DNA of 64,000 nt from Sthenelais limicola (Eukaryota > Annelida > Polychaeta > Phyllodocida > Sigalionidae). The stretch is taken from the NCBI GenBank assembly GCA_942159475.1, contig OW804097.1:110050582-110114581 (forward strand). The letters run 5' to 3'. Shown here one piece after another: positions 45,601 through 60,600 of the stretch. The notes under the pieces were generated by a model that was not told the origin of the DNA, did not search any database, and saw only the letters and a list, made by a program, of their open reading frames with translations. Positions within the stretch are counted from its first letter, which is position 1, and each line of letters opens with the position of its first letter. Position numbers and translations under genes: made by a program.

Positions 45601-48600
45601 TGTAGTGCCAGACTAATGAAATTTTCGTTGGGAAGAAGGAGTCTATTCAAATCCAAATACCTAATTTTATCCCATTATTTATTCGGATATAAATTCCTTT
45701 TTAATCTACGATGTCTCTGTTTACATATTGAGTTTAAAATCGCCTGGACATTGATGCCAGGCCAGGCGACAAGAGCACCCCTTGTTGATGTCACCATGAC
45801 ATCACCAAGGGTACGAGTGATGTCGTAGTAACCCACGTCTGAAGAATGTGACGTTCTTCAGTTGCATGGTAGCTTTATCGGGGGACGTTTGTGTGTTTGT
45901 CTCGTTCAAATAAACTATTATCATGACAATGTTTGAAAACTTTCAGTGTTGGCAAGCAAGAGCTAGGCAGCACCCGCTAAGACCATAACGTCTTAAACCA
46001 ATCATATAGCGTCATTCAGATCACGTGGACCCATGACAAGCCAAATAGTACACATGTGTGATTATGAAAAACTGAAAGCACCCCCCCCCCCCTCCCACTC
46101 CTGTAGCAGGAGTGGACTGTACACTCTAGGTCCAAACCTTCAGATCAGATAAGAATGGTATGTCAGTCTACTTCGCTAATCGGTCTCCTCGCCTAAGACT
46201 CGGCGTTTTAATGGGAATATAATGACATTTTGTGGTCTCAATGGAACTTTGCGGTTTGAGGCGAGAGGCTTCCCCTTCGTTTGAAGGGACTCTCCCATCT
46301 TTGGACCTAGACTGTGTAGTAGTTACCTGTGAAGATTCAGCAACAGCCTGACACAGACATAGCAGCCACTCCTGTGCCTCCTCCGCATTAGCAGCACACA
46401 TCTGTAGTACAGAGCGGTCGGCCAGGATGAGCTCAAAACAGTGCTGGCGGTCACTCTCCATGCTGCGGCGACACCCTGCACAGTCCTCCCCACTGTACAA
46501 TTAACAAAACAAATCAATGCTTACTTCTGGTGAGTGAGTGAGATTGGTTGATTTACGCCCTTATCAACACATTTAAGAGTGTTTTATCAAGAGTGGGAGA
46601 GCTGAGAGGGAGGCAGTTTATGATCATACCCATGAAAAAGAGACAGAGAAGAAGGGAGAGAGAGACAGAGAAAAGAGACAGAACTTCAGAACTTCTGATA
46701 TTGTATTTAAATATTTGTATTCAGCCGAAGCAGTATGTGGTGCACATTATTCTCAGCTAAAGAGTAATTTAATAAAATAATACAGTGAAATGGTTGAGAT
46801 GTTGATCTGAATTTTGAACTACATTTTCTCTTTAGTTAATAGTTAGTGACTTAAAGGTGTTGAACTTACTTTCTTTCTATCTGTAATACCAGTACTAAGG
46901 ATACGTATAACTTACCTAAGTTGGACACAGGCGATGGGGACTGATCCGTCCATTTTGTCCGTATATTGGTATAGCATTCCATCTCTGTGAAACAATGTAA
47001 AAATGTTATCAATATGGATAAACATACTCCCTTTCTACATTTTTCTTTTTTGCCCTTTATTCCTTTTTTGCCCTTTTTATCCTTTATTTGCCCTTTTCAT
47101 CCTTTATTCCTTTTTTTGCCCTTGGGCTATGCGATTTAAGCTTGTGCGGTACATGTACTCACTGAAATCGCTATGCTCTCGGGCAATATGCATCTCTGTG
47201 ATCCCTCTCGGTCACTCTTGTATATGTATTACATATTGAATTGTATATTTTTTATTTACAGTTGAGTACATTGTTACAATTTAAACAAATGACCTTATTT
47301 ACTTCTGGGAAATGGCACCTTTTATGAGTGACAAAGTAAAGGAATGTTACAAGCAGTTTCAATGCGTTTAATATTTCCTTTATTCATAATATCCTTTTTC
47401 CAAGAAATAAAGATATAATAACCCTAAGACTATAAGGTCGAATATTTTCGTTTGTCTCTCCAACTGTCTCAAATAGATATACATAGAAGCTGGGTTATCC
47501 AGTTAATCTGTAATGCCTTTTACTACTGACCAATTACAAAATGCCCTGACGTTTGATTACCTTAAAAAGATAAATCCAAATTTAATGACTTTTATTGACC
47601 CGCGGGGACCCTATAATAGCTGAGAATGCATCTTTAAGCGAAGGATTTATTAAATTATGGAGTTATAAGTCTGTTGTACTCACTTAAGAACAAAGTAGTT
47701 GGGCTTCCATTTAGGCGTGCCTAGAAGTGACGTATGCATGCGCACCAGTAAGGTGCCCTCCTTACGTGCACCTAGGCTCTGGTCTCTACTGGCAGCAGAT
47801 ATCTGCTCCTCCCAGTGCACCAACACATAGCTCAACACCTGCACCTCAGACAACTGCAAAAGATATAAAATATTATTTTAACAAATTATATTGAATTTTT
47901 ATTCATGTTTCAATAACAGTTACATAAGCACGAATAGGGCAGACAATTCTACATAGTAAGTCTTCCATTGCGTCCTAAATAATTATAAATTAATTTATGA
48001 TACAATTTTACGCTTATAATTTTTTAACTTTATAACATTCACGTGTTCCATTAGACCACAAATATTCTCTGATATAACATACTAGGAAAGGTACTTTAGC
48101 AGCTTGGGTTTATCAACTTAGTGATTCATTTGAAAATTGTTGCAGTACAATATCATTTTACTCATAACCTCCTAATATTAATTATTTAGAATTATTCAGG
48201 TCACATTATATTATATAATATGGGCAGAATCGGCAGGTCTACACTCACACAGGTCCAAAACCCATCCTCTGATGAAGACTATACTGTCAGGACATGTAAT
48301 ATCACTACAATAAAAGAAAACCCAAATGTCCCCCCGGAGTTGCATTTATCGAGACATGTCTCCTTCTCCATCTAATAATAGAAAATATCCAAATGTCTGA
48401 CTTACTTCTAACTTGCATTCTTGAGCGGCCCACTTCTTCATGACTATTTTCTCCTGGGTGGGTTCAGTTAACACACTAAGGCGAGGTAGCTCGTGCTCAC
48501 TAAGGCGTATAGCTTTGTCGGCTTCACTAACAATACTCCTGGTTAATGTTTCATCGCCCGTGCTGAGCCAGAACTTCTTACGTCTGTTGGTACACACCAA

Positions 48601-51600
48601 TGTTATCACTTGATCGTTCACTCCTAGCTGAAACATAACGATATGACACTTTTGAATATATGATTAGTAGTATTCAGTGGAACCCGAAGATTCCTATTTT
48701 TCACCAAAAGAAACATGCTGATAAATGACAGGTACATGTTTGGCCCAGGCTCATTTTAAAGAGTGTGGTATAAAGATAAAAAAAAATGTGAACAGCCAAT
48801 ATGTTATATAAGAACTACTAGTCTACCAAAGAAACCTTGTGACTATTGTTTTCACAATTCTTTATTCATGTATTTTTCACAGTGTAGTCTGGTTCTCACT
48901 TCACTTCTGACTTACTACTTATAGAATGAACTACACTTTTGAATTTTTGTAAAAAAAAAAAAAAAAAATAAATAAAAAAAATAAATAGCCTTTCCGGTCG
49001 TGAACAATTTGGCATTGTACATCTACAATGTTTTTTTCATTATAAAGCTTTTATTAGTATTAGATGAATAAGTTAAATTTTTCCTGGGCTTCCTGTGAAT
49101 ATTCAATATTCATCTACAGTCAATACCAGAGACCCTAATGTTCAGACTCGCTGCTTACATCCAATATGGCTAAATGCCAGCAAAATATATCAGGTAATCC
49201 GAAAAGGAAAAGGATATTGGCAAAAAGGAAAAGAAAGTTGACAAAAAGGTGTTGGATATTCCAAAAAGAAAAGTCTTGGATATTTTTGATTTTTCCTATT
49301 TCACGTTTATATCCTTTTAGATTGGGGACAAAACAGTATACTAAGGTAACGGCTGGAAGAGCTGGGACTCTCCCAGAGGCCTGTAGACCTGTTTGTTTAT
49401 ACCTCATGTACCACTTGGACAAATACAAAATTATTCTATTCTATTCTATACTGACCAGAATGTAGTCCACCTCTTGATAGGGAATGTTAGCTTCCACACG
49501 GACCTTCTCGTCATCATTGGTGGCTGTGAGAAGATAGATAGCATTGGAGCTGACGAGGACGTAGATGGGCCGTGGGTCTCCCTCTGTGTGGCCCATGGTC
49601 GTCTGGAACAACTGCAACACACAATAGGGCATTTACATAGCCGCCATCTTGAATCATGATTCGCATGGAATTATGGGAGTTGTATATCAGTGTAAAAGCT
49701 ATAGGAAACCTGTTATGTTTAGCATCATGCTGCATGGAATATTTAACAGTAAATATCCATGTTTCCATAATTTGAGATGATAAAGCAAGACTAATCTCTT
49801 TCTCATTATGCATTTGGTTTTCATAGATAATTAACACAAGCTATGATATTGGTGAAAAGATCCTTGCATTTGTTGATAAAATAATTGTATGTCAGATTTG
49901 AACTGAATCCATCCCAGCATGCACTGTAATAGACATAAGCAATGAGACATACAAATCCCCTACTGTAATGTAGCTTACAAATCGCAATATCCACGACATT
50001 CACTATACTCTGGGTTATATATCTGGTTCATATTAGAATCTTAATTTAACTGGGGTTTACAGATCTAGTCTAGGTTCAAAGATGAGGTGGTTTCCTGGGT
50101 TAAATATCTGGTTCACATTAGAATCTTAATTTAACTGGGGTTTACAGATCTTGTCTAGGTTCAAAATGAGGTGGTTTCCTAAAAGAAAAAGTTACTCGAA
50201 AAAACACCTTATTTTTGTGTTGCCTAATCCGATGGTTCTATTTATTTCTGTCTAAATTACCAAAGAAAAGATATCTTTATTCTAGAGAAATTTTTCGAGA
50301 AAATTCAAATAAAGCTAAGCGCATTCAAAATGAACTAAGATATGAAACTATATTTATAAAACAGTATTGCAAATGAAGTACAGAAAGCCAAAACGAAATG
50401 TCAAGGAATCACATCACTTTACAAATTAGATCAAGTCCTCCTTACCTTCAGTAACTGTTCCTCGTCATCTTCCATTACATGCAATTTCAATAATAGGAGT
50501 AGATTTATATGAACCCTGAAAAAGAAGGTGATATATTTGTAAAGTTAAATAAGGATAAGGGCCGGTTGTTTTACGCCCTGTTTTGACACTATACTTTTGT
50601 TAATCTAACATTCTATTTTATTTTATTTCATTTCATTTTTATCTTTTTGCTATTGTATTTTTAATATATGTATTTTTTGTGTATGTATACATACTACTTA
50701 TTGGTCTGGACCGACCATACCAACTACCAACCATTGTTTGATTAGACTTTGTTATTGTACCCTAACTTTTACCTCATATTCTAGTTAGTACTACTCACTG
50801 TTAGGTAGTTATTATATATCATTCAACTAAGCCTACCCATAAAGAAACAGCTAAACATAGACAGGTAGAAAATAGCCCTTGAATATCAAATTAAATAGCC
50901 ATGAAATTTATATCAGAGTATTTTATTGTAAATCAGTTTTGGCAATAACCAACCACCAGGAACCCACTGGAAGACTTGGAACCTAGGTTTCAAAACTGGG
51001 CCTTCCTTTTTGTAGTCATGATCATCATCTATGCAAATAAAAAATGTCTTGAATTGAATTGAATTGAATATTAAAATTGTTTGACTCACTTTACTTCACT
51101 AGGGTGATGATCGTCCAAGGCCAGAGCTGACGAGGAGGATGTTGTCGGTTGCTTTATCACTTCAGAGTCATTAATATCTTCCGAGCTCTCGACACTACTA
51201 TTACTACTACTCCCCCCGCCAGCTTTGGTTTCTTTCTCAGGCAAAGCTGTATGTTCCTTGGACAGTTCCTCGGCACTAGGTGTCAGCAGCATCTCTGGCA
51301 CAGGCTCCGTAGAAACGAATTCCAGGTCCCTAGTGAAATGTTCAATAATGTGTACCTTATCACCATCTAACTGTTTACCACCGTCCGGTTCATCCACCTC
51401 TACCAACGTTAAGTCTACTGAGTCCACTGAGGTAGCCTCAATGTCCTCCTCCTGTATCACCGAGCTCTTATTGGCAATCCCACTAACAATACCGTTGGTG
51501 TCCATATTTTCATATTCATTCATTCTATTGTCACCTAGATTGTATATGGAATCAGATTGGTCTTTGATGTACAAAGATTCCTGGATGAGTTCTTCAATTT

Positions 51601-54600
51601 TAGCGTTGTCCAACATACGATCACCTTCTCCACCAGTTTTGTCTCCTGGCTGGGGAGGAATTGTTGTTTCTAAGTGCTTTTCTTCGAGACTGCCGGGCTC
51701 GAGCTCGTTTAGCGACACCATGCCGGAGTCGTCACTGTTTCCCCGCTCGTCGCTGGCATGGAGTCGATCGTCAGGAACCGCACCATCACCATTCGCTGTC
51801 TTCTTCGCGACACTACAATCAGATGAGACAGAGGCCAGGGAACTCAAGGACACCGTATCTGGGTCAAGGTCATTCTCTGACCTCTTTTTCATGCGCTTCG
51901 ACCTTCGAGATTTGTGTAGTTTTGATCGGACGTGAATAACCTCCAGCTCACTTGACTGGTCTTTCAGGTCGAAGGATGTGCTAGAGGGGAGGCTGTTCAT
52001 GCGGTCAATCCTGGTCGACATCTGTGGCATCGAGCGAGACGATGACATTGTTTGACCTTGAACTTGTTGTGTCTGCGGGTCACTGTTCTCCTCATCCTCT
52101 CTGGTGGAACTTGTGCATAATCGGGGAAGTGCTTTCTTACAGTGGATCAACTCGTCTGCTTCTTGTGGAAACATCTCACATCCGTCGATCAAAGACCCCG
52201 TCAACTCAGCAATACTGGAACTCTGCCAAATATACATTATATCATGCAAATTTATGAAGAAGATATTGATATGACTATTTCTTTTAAAAATAAGTTGTTC
52301 AAAATTAACTGTTAGACTATTAGACTAAGCACCATCACATTTTCAGATGAACTTTTAAACTTGCCTGGCATAGAGAATTCGGGCTTGCACAACTACTCTG
52401 ATATTACGTGATGTTATATATGGGTCAGATTTTCAGAAAATGTACAATTTGCAGCTGTACACATTTAGTAAATTCTGCTAGATTAGGCTGAAATTTGGTC
52501 AATACTAGGTAAATTCGAGTATATTCGGTATTGCATGTGTACTGACAATCTGTTTGGTTATGTTGAACTGTATTTTGAACTTTATTTTCGTCTGAAATTT
52601 GGGTTCTTTGAGAGAATTGGTGAAGGTTAATTGTACATTTTCTGAAAATCTGACCCATATAACAATAAATTTGCGAATTACCTGTGACATGGAACTATCC
52701 ATGCTGCACAATGAGATCCTGTCTATGGAGTCCTCCTGAGATGGCAGTCGAGGTCGCATATGACTTGACAGATCCAAATAGGGAGCATCCTGACACAAAA
52801 GTCAAACATATGATAAGGAAAAAATCCTATACATCTTATGAGAGTATTTGTGCTCACAAAATGGAAGTTAGTAGCAGGCAAATTGCAATATATTTTTATA
52901 TCAATATAAGAAGGTAGGGAGTGTCAGACATTCCTTTTGTAGGTACTATTTAAATCAAGTTTGAACTTTTTAAGCTTCATTCATAAATAAATTCGTAATA
53001 AAGCAATATATTTTTTAAAGAAGGTAAGAACAAATATTCCCTTTTGCGGTACAAATAAATTTACTTTAAACTTCCAAAGCTCCAGTCATGTTAACAATGG
53101 TATACTAAATCTAACAGTCCAGGCTCAGAGCCTCTCAGATCAGATAAGAATGGTATGCCAGTGATCGGACGCCTACTGCGCTAATGGTTTTCCGACCTGG
53201 CAGTAGGCGTTCTAATCTAATGGCATTATAAACTCTGAACCTAGACTGGAGAGATTTTTCCTCAGTTTAGAGGGACTCTCTCCAACTCTGAGCCTAGACT
53301 GGAGAGGCTTTTCCTCAGTTTGGAGGGAGTCTCTCAACTCTGAGCCTAGACTGTGAATAGGAAATATCGCTACTGACCACATCTAATTGGAAGGTGATGA
53401 ACTCAAGGCCAGCTGCCAAGGTTAGCAGGATCTCCATACGTTGTTGATCAAGGACTAAGGCCTCCTTAGCATAGAACTTTTTGACGAATGAAATGTTTGA
53501 CAAGAAACATCGGAGATAACTCTCCAGGAGATGATCCATCAATGCCAGATACAACCAAGCTCGACCTGTGAAATACAAATCAATTGTTTTTAATCCTTTA
53601 GCGTCGTAAAACTGCATTCTCAGCTATTACAACAAAACAAATCTTACCGACTTCCCTCATATTATGACTAGTAGGACTGGATTTATCAATATATTGCGGC
53701 TGTTTTATGTTTGTATGAGAATTGAAGGTGGAATAGTCCGAGAGAAAACGGTCGCTGGTGAGCGATAATATGTGAAGTCATCGTAGGAAAGAATTTGGTA
53801 GGGTCCTCCAAATATAATTCTGTGAGTTTAATGTAGAATTTGTTCTACATCGACTGGACGATTTGGCGTCAAAAGTGGCCATATTTATGGCCTATATAGG
53901 TCATACCGCTTAAGATTTTAACCACGCCCCCTTTATCTAGAACTGCCAGCTTTATACTCGACTCTGGTTCGATCGTGTGAAACTGCTACTTCCCGACTTC
54001 CAATCGACCCAAACAATGTCTCCAGGCCTAGGGAAAATGTATAGACTTAGGTTGCCTCCAATACAACAAGGTCTTTCTGGTATAATACGTGAGAAATAAC
54101 CGAGTCCCCGACCCCTATATGCTAAAGCATGGACAGATATTTTACCCTGCGTACGGCCACATGGCATCTTCGGTAACGCTCGGCTTCGCATCTTCGGTAT
54201 AACTCAGGGGAAAAAATCGACCAATCACAGGGCGCGTTACATCAACCTTCAGCTAGGCTCTCAGCCAATGGGATCACCCCTTCCAAACCTTACTCGGCGT
54301 GCCATGTAGACGGGCAGACGGGCCCGGCTACCATGGCTGCCATGGTGGTGGGGGACGGGGGACGGTGATGGCGAAGGCTTTTTAAATAGCCTAACGTTTC
54401 ATTATCCAGCAAACAGTATCATATTCTAGTTAATTTAAGAGTTCTTTGACTTTGTTGTTATCTGGTGCCACTAACCCTCTGGACTTGTGATGTGTAGAAC
54501 GAGCACCATTATTTTATTAGTGCATATATACATGGTATTGGCCTAATTTTGTCAGTAATAGGGGGAGGAACCAGTTGTTTTATGCTGTTTTGACACCATG

Positions 54601-57600
54601 GGCAATACTTATTGTCCTATCAGGCCGATAGAGGAAACAAGTTAAAGCTGCACTCCCTGCTATTTCCTAAACAAATTTCAAATTTCACTTATTTAGATCA
54701 CAAATACCCTGCCCCACCTTGACCCTAGAGTTTGGGTCTCTTTCTTAATGTTGAAGATAAATATTTGAGTCTAAATAGTCTATAAATTTATCGGTGAACA
54801 ACCAGATTTCTAATGGTTTCAAAGAGACCTGTTAGATGGCAGTCCAATTGCTATGCGCACGCACAAGTCACCACGGGCAGGCGCACTTGGTGCGTCAGAG
54901 AGAGAGAGACAGGGTGCACCTCTAGATAGTGTCTACACCTAGTGTCTACAAAATGCATCTACAAAACTATGGCGAATTCGTCTGTGCTTATTCCTGTATG
55001 TCCGTGATCGTAAAATCATGAAATTTAGACATTTATTGAACTTTTCAATAAGTAAGAGATCAATAATATTGAGTTTGGGAACTAATTTGAATGTAAATTC
55101 AACAGAACCATTCAATATCATTACTAGGGAAGGCACCTTTAAAGGGATGTGATACCCTACTCTTTTTTATTATTAGCAATGGTCCGTTTACAAACATATA
55201 GCCATTGGCAGCTATACACATGGCTGCCGTTAAGGATTTGATCACACAGTCGGTGTGCACTGGCTGGAAATGTTAAGGCAAGCTTCCAAGACACATCTTC
55301 ATGTGATAGCCCCAGGTGCAGAACACATCCCACACGCTCAGTAGTAAGATGCATAATTCATTAATACTCCCTCTTATCAGGATGTGGATGGATTATATAT
55401 TTAAACCAGAGATAAAATGGGTGAACATTGATAGACTTGCCATTCATTGACAAGTGTTGCTCGACTCGACTTATTCCGAGTAAATTCGCCTGAGAAATGG
55501 CTTAGTACGTTGACATGTATATTTCCAGTCACTTTAATCAATACAATTTTACATTTAAAATGTGTTGGTTACTTAATTCTTACACTTTCTGCGCTTTACT
55601 TACAATACGTCTTTCTTTGCATTGTCATACAATGATGTATGTCTGATTGACATAAAGTCCATAAAAAACAGCCTCACATAGGGCGACTGTGTGTGATTCT
55701 CACTTGACGATAGTGTAAACTAACAAGTATGAAATAAATAGAGAGAATGGAACGAGGTGCTAGTAAATGAATATTCATTAAATAATAATGAATAATAAAT
55801 TACTAGTTTCATTTGCTTATTTATTATATGAGCCTTGCATAGACAAATATTGAATTATAAAATTTTGGTTTTGGTTTTGAATCGTCATAAATTATCTAAA
55901 AGCTAAAAGAAGAACCCAATTCGAATTTTTATCGTACACGGCGTACAGTAACAATATCTTTATTACACACCCTTTATTGCACCTCTCAAGTGAAATGCGC
56001 ATATTATAAGTATTATTAACGAAATAGGTATTATAAAACTCTTATCCCCTTTAAGTTGCGATTACATATTTGGAGAAATTTCCTCCAAACCCTTATTTCA
56101 AGAAGAACTGTTGATATTTAGGACGAAAAAGAATCCGAGGAAGAATGTTTCGTACAATATCAATAAATAGATTTCCGACTCACAAGATGTCTAAAAATTG
56201 AAATTTGATGGAAAAGGTTCTAACGAATGTGTGTGGGGAGGGGGTCTGCAAGCACCAGAAGTATTGCATAAATAGAGCGGGTTTGTGGCGGGGTCTCTCC
56301 CTCCCCCCCCCCCCCCCCCCTAAAAAAAATTACCAGGGCACTAAAGAATTTAATGACTCAAAAAACATATTAAATGACTTTAAAGGGCCTTAAAAATATC
56401 TTTAAGGACTTTTAATGATGCGTGGGAACCTTGTCTGTAATGGATGGTTTTCTAGGCCTATACTCATTTAACTGGGTGTGCGAAATCCTTTACAGAAACT
56501 CAAATGTTTGGCTCACTGACCTCGTCCCAAATTTGTAGTTACGTTAGCCATCCTTTTGACCTCTTTGATAGTAGCTTGGTGCGTAAAGTCTTGAACCACA
56601 GCCCAGTATCCATTTGTAATGTGTCGTAACCTAGGAACACCGAAGCAAAGAAAATCTCATCATAAGGTAACATACGTGCAAAGTCAATATAGATGGAAAC
56701 GTGTGAATGAGACATTGCATATGTATAATGAAAATGTCTAGGCTCCAAGCTTCTAAGATCAGACAAGAATGATGTCAATGATTAGACATCTACTGTGCTA
56801 ATGGCTTTCCTGGTCCGGGAGTAGGCGTTCAAATGGAATTCTGATTAATGACATTTTGCGGTTTGGAGCAAGAGGATTTCCCTCAGTTTGGAGGAACACT
56901 CTCAACTCTGTGCCTAAGCTGAATCGATGGGTTGTGAATGTCAGCAGAGCAATTGTGAAAAATATTAAAATATGTTAGAGTGTAGACACATATATTAGTT
57001 TATATGAGTCGGTCAGATCGTCAGAAAATGTACAATCGGCAGCTCTACTACACATGTAATCAATTCAGCTAAATAAAGCTGCATGAATTATAAATACAAG
57101 GTATATCTAGGTGCGTTGATTAAAACAATCAGTTTGAGAATAGTGAACTGTATTTTGCAGACATGGCCAAAAACTTAAGAACTTTCACCGGTCCAGAGTT
57201 CTACTGGTGCGGATTAAATAACAGAACTTTCCTACAATTTTTTTTTCAAATTCATTATTTTCTGTGCCTGTCAACTGGGCTCTTACAATGCTAAACAATA
57301 ACAATAAAATATTTGATCATTTGACTCTTTATCATGTCTTATTCAAAACGTGGACTGTTAAATATCAGTGAGATTTTGAAAATGAGTTTCCTGTTCACGT
57401 CAACCTTGATGCCTTCCTGGCCTTTGATTTTGCTTACCCTAAATCACTCCATATTGTCTCCCAATATTTAAACACTTTCTTGGACATATTCAAAAAGATC
57501 TCCTATGAATTCTTCACCGGATAGTCAACATGTCTTTCAGCAGTCATGGACCACCGTCACTGCCCGGCAGGATTCACATCCCGATGTGCATTCAAAAATC

Positions 57601-60600
57601 TGCCACTGCATGCAGAAGTGCATCTGACCAGTCACAGAAGTGCAATCCGCACAAAAAAGCAGTTTTGCACCCGGTTTTGAACCTGATGAAATGTGCATCA
57701 TGTGATGCACTTCAAAATGCATATCAAAGTTATGTATCTAAATCGGGTGTATATGCTCTAGCTGCATGCAGTTGAAATATTATATCAAATGATGGACATA
57801 TAAATATTTGTACTGTTGATTAACATTTGGGCCTTTACAGCATATCCCATATGTTATTAACTATCAAGAACAATAGCTAACTTTTCATACATATGAAGAG
57901 GTTTACCACCTATCACAGATGCATTCATTTTTACCATCATTACAATTCACTTGATCTCATCTTTACAAATATGATTATATCTCAAACTAATTAAATCTTT
58001 TGGACGACTAGTGACATATTTCTATAACCCATCATAACCCTAGTCTAGAAAGAAATGAAAGTGCCTTACTGAGTGCATCATAACTGAGTCTTTTACACCT
58101 GGTCAGTAGTGCATTGTTGGGAGCATCAGGACCACATTTATAAATCAGGCTCATGGAGCATATTGTATTTATTTTAGAATCTCAGATATTCATCTGTATA
58201 ACATAAACAATCTTAACATTTTAATCACAAATAATATTTCCAACCAAATCCGCACCCACAACTACCATAAAATTATACAACATAATGAAGCCACAACAGG
58301 CCACAATAGCTGACACTGCACACTCACCTGGCATTCACACTCACTGTCGCACTTCTCATTCTCTGACACCCAGACTCACTCTCTGAGACCAAGTAAAAGA
58401 AACCCCTATACACAAACTAAATAATGAAAGCCTACTTCTATATTACCCAAAGAAATACTTCTCAAACTGATTTAATTCCTGCTTTAATAATTCCCACCCT
58501 GTCTTTTCATGTGAAATAAATGACTATACTTAATATCGATATAGCTCACATTAATCTATATCTTGATATATATTAGGGACTTTCTCAGAGCTGCCAAACC
58601 TCCCGTTTCGGCGGGAGATCTCCCGTTTTTTTTGACAATTTGGTAATTCCTCCCGCCCTCCCAACCAACTTGGCAACTCAGCTTGAAGTTTCTGTAAAAG
58701 AATCTTTCTTTCTGAATCCATTCAAATTAATATATGGGATGTGTTACAGGAAAATGAGTCAAAAGTTGATTTTTGATTCATATTTGAAAAGATGAGATCA
58801 AGCCGATTCCAATGATGGTAAACATTAGGACACCTAATGAGTATGTTTTATGCATGCAAATAATTTTCGCAATATTTCTTATTGGTCAGTAACTTTATGT
58901 AGGGCCAGATAATTCTTTTTGTTTAGACTCAGAGCCTAATTCATACATGAAAAACAGTTATATCATATATGTTCGAAATTATGAGAATAACCCTTATCCT
59001 GTTTATGATCATGAACATTACTATGTAGCAGACTCTTAACATGTTACCATTATGCCACTTTCTCTCACTAGGTGGCGGTACTTTCACTGTTTTCACAAGG
59101 TGGCGCTACCAGTCACTGTAGTGCATTTACAATTTCTTTCACAATGAAAGCACCACTAAAACACTTACGTTGCATTTCTACATTACATATTCCTATCATA
59201 TACTTAGAAATTTCACAAGAAATATCTTACAATAGTTCCTTATTGTAATTTATCTCTTTAAAATGGGGTCATATTAGAAACACCCCTTGTGACATATACA
59301 GAAATTGTATGGGTGCATGGAGCGCCCTAGGCCTGTTGTATACTAATGCACATATGGTGATAAATCTCACTGTGTTTGTGGCTGATGACAGCAAAAGAGA
59401 TGAATAAACAGATGGAAATCTCAGGCAGATGGGAGCAATCTTAGGCTACCCAATATTGGGCATAGCTTTCATCCCAATTGATTTAAACAATTTTACTCAT
59501 GCCAGCTTAAACATACTTGCTGTGGTGCAAAGAAAGTGATGCCCTGAGTGCATCAAAAACTGCATATTTACACCTGATACTGAGCGGGATTCTGAGAGCA
59601 TCAAAAACTGCATTTTGAAATCGGGTCAATAGAGCATTGTAAAATCAAGTTTGAGCCTCACAACTGTTTACGATTTCCACTAGTAAAGCACCAGGTCAAA
59701 ATCGGGTCAAAATTTTAAAACTAGCTTAGAAATGCAATTCTGCACATCGGGATGTCTTTCTTTAACAGTCTAGGCCCAAATTTGAGAGTCCCTTCAAACG
59801 GAGGGAAAGCCTCTCGCCTCAAACCGCTAAGTGCCATTATAATTCAATTAAGACCGTAAAATGTCATTATATTCCCATTAAAACGCCGAGTCCTGGGCCA
59901 GGAAGTCGATTAGTGAAGTAGGCTGACATAGGCCTACCATTCTTATCTTATCTGAAGGTTTGAACCTAGAGTGTGAACCTCATTTTTCTCTAGAATTTGA
60001 GTTGTTTAAAATTGTTGATCAAGCCGATTTGTACATTTTCTGACGATCTGTCCCAGATGCCAGCTAATGTACTGTACTACTTACCCGTGGAGGAATGCAT
60101 GGTCGAGATGCTCAACAAGCTTACAGAACTGCCAGTCGTTGTTGGTTAGAACCACATCAGCTTGTCCAGAGTTGAACTGATACTCTTGGATCTAGAAAAG
60201 AAATAAGAAGCTTATTTACAATGACAATATCGGTCACACCAAGTTGAAATATATTGATTCCTTTACTTCATATATATATGCCCTTCTACGTATCTTCTTC
60301 CCACCTTTGTTGAACATCGATTTGAATTTTCTTTCATCTAATGACAAATTTTATCATTTCTGAGATCATATTATATATCATGTATTAGCCTATATCGTAT
60401 AATATAATATATAGGAGATGACATCGCCCAATAAAAATACTACAAAAACTGACAGTGTCTTAGTTTATATTGAGGAATCCCATCTTTCTTCAAAAATGAT
60501 ATATAATTGAATGACAAATTAAGTATGGCTACCCATTGACTCTTAGCGAATGTCCTATTTATGAAAAGAGTTTCCTTGATGCATGTTTATCTTAAGTAGG

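Noticed and set aside
51225..51935. 236-codon plus-strand ORF across exon 6
   Set aside because: It is the reverse complement of the Ser/acidic linker, whose composition favours open antisense frames.
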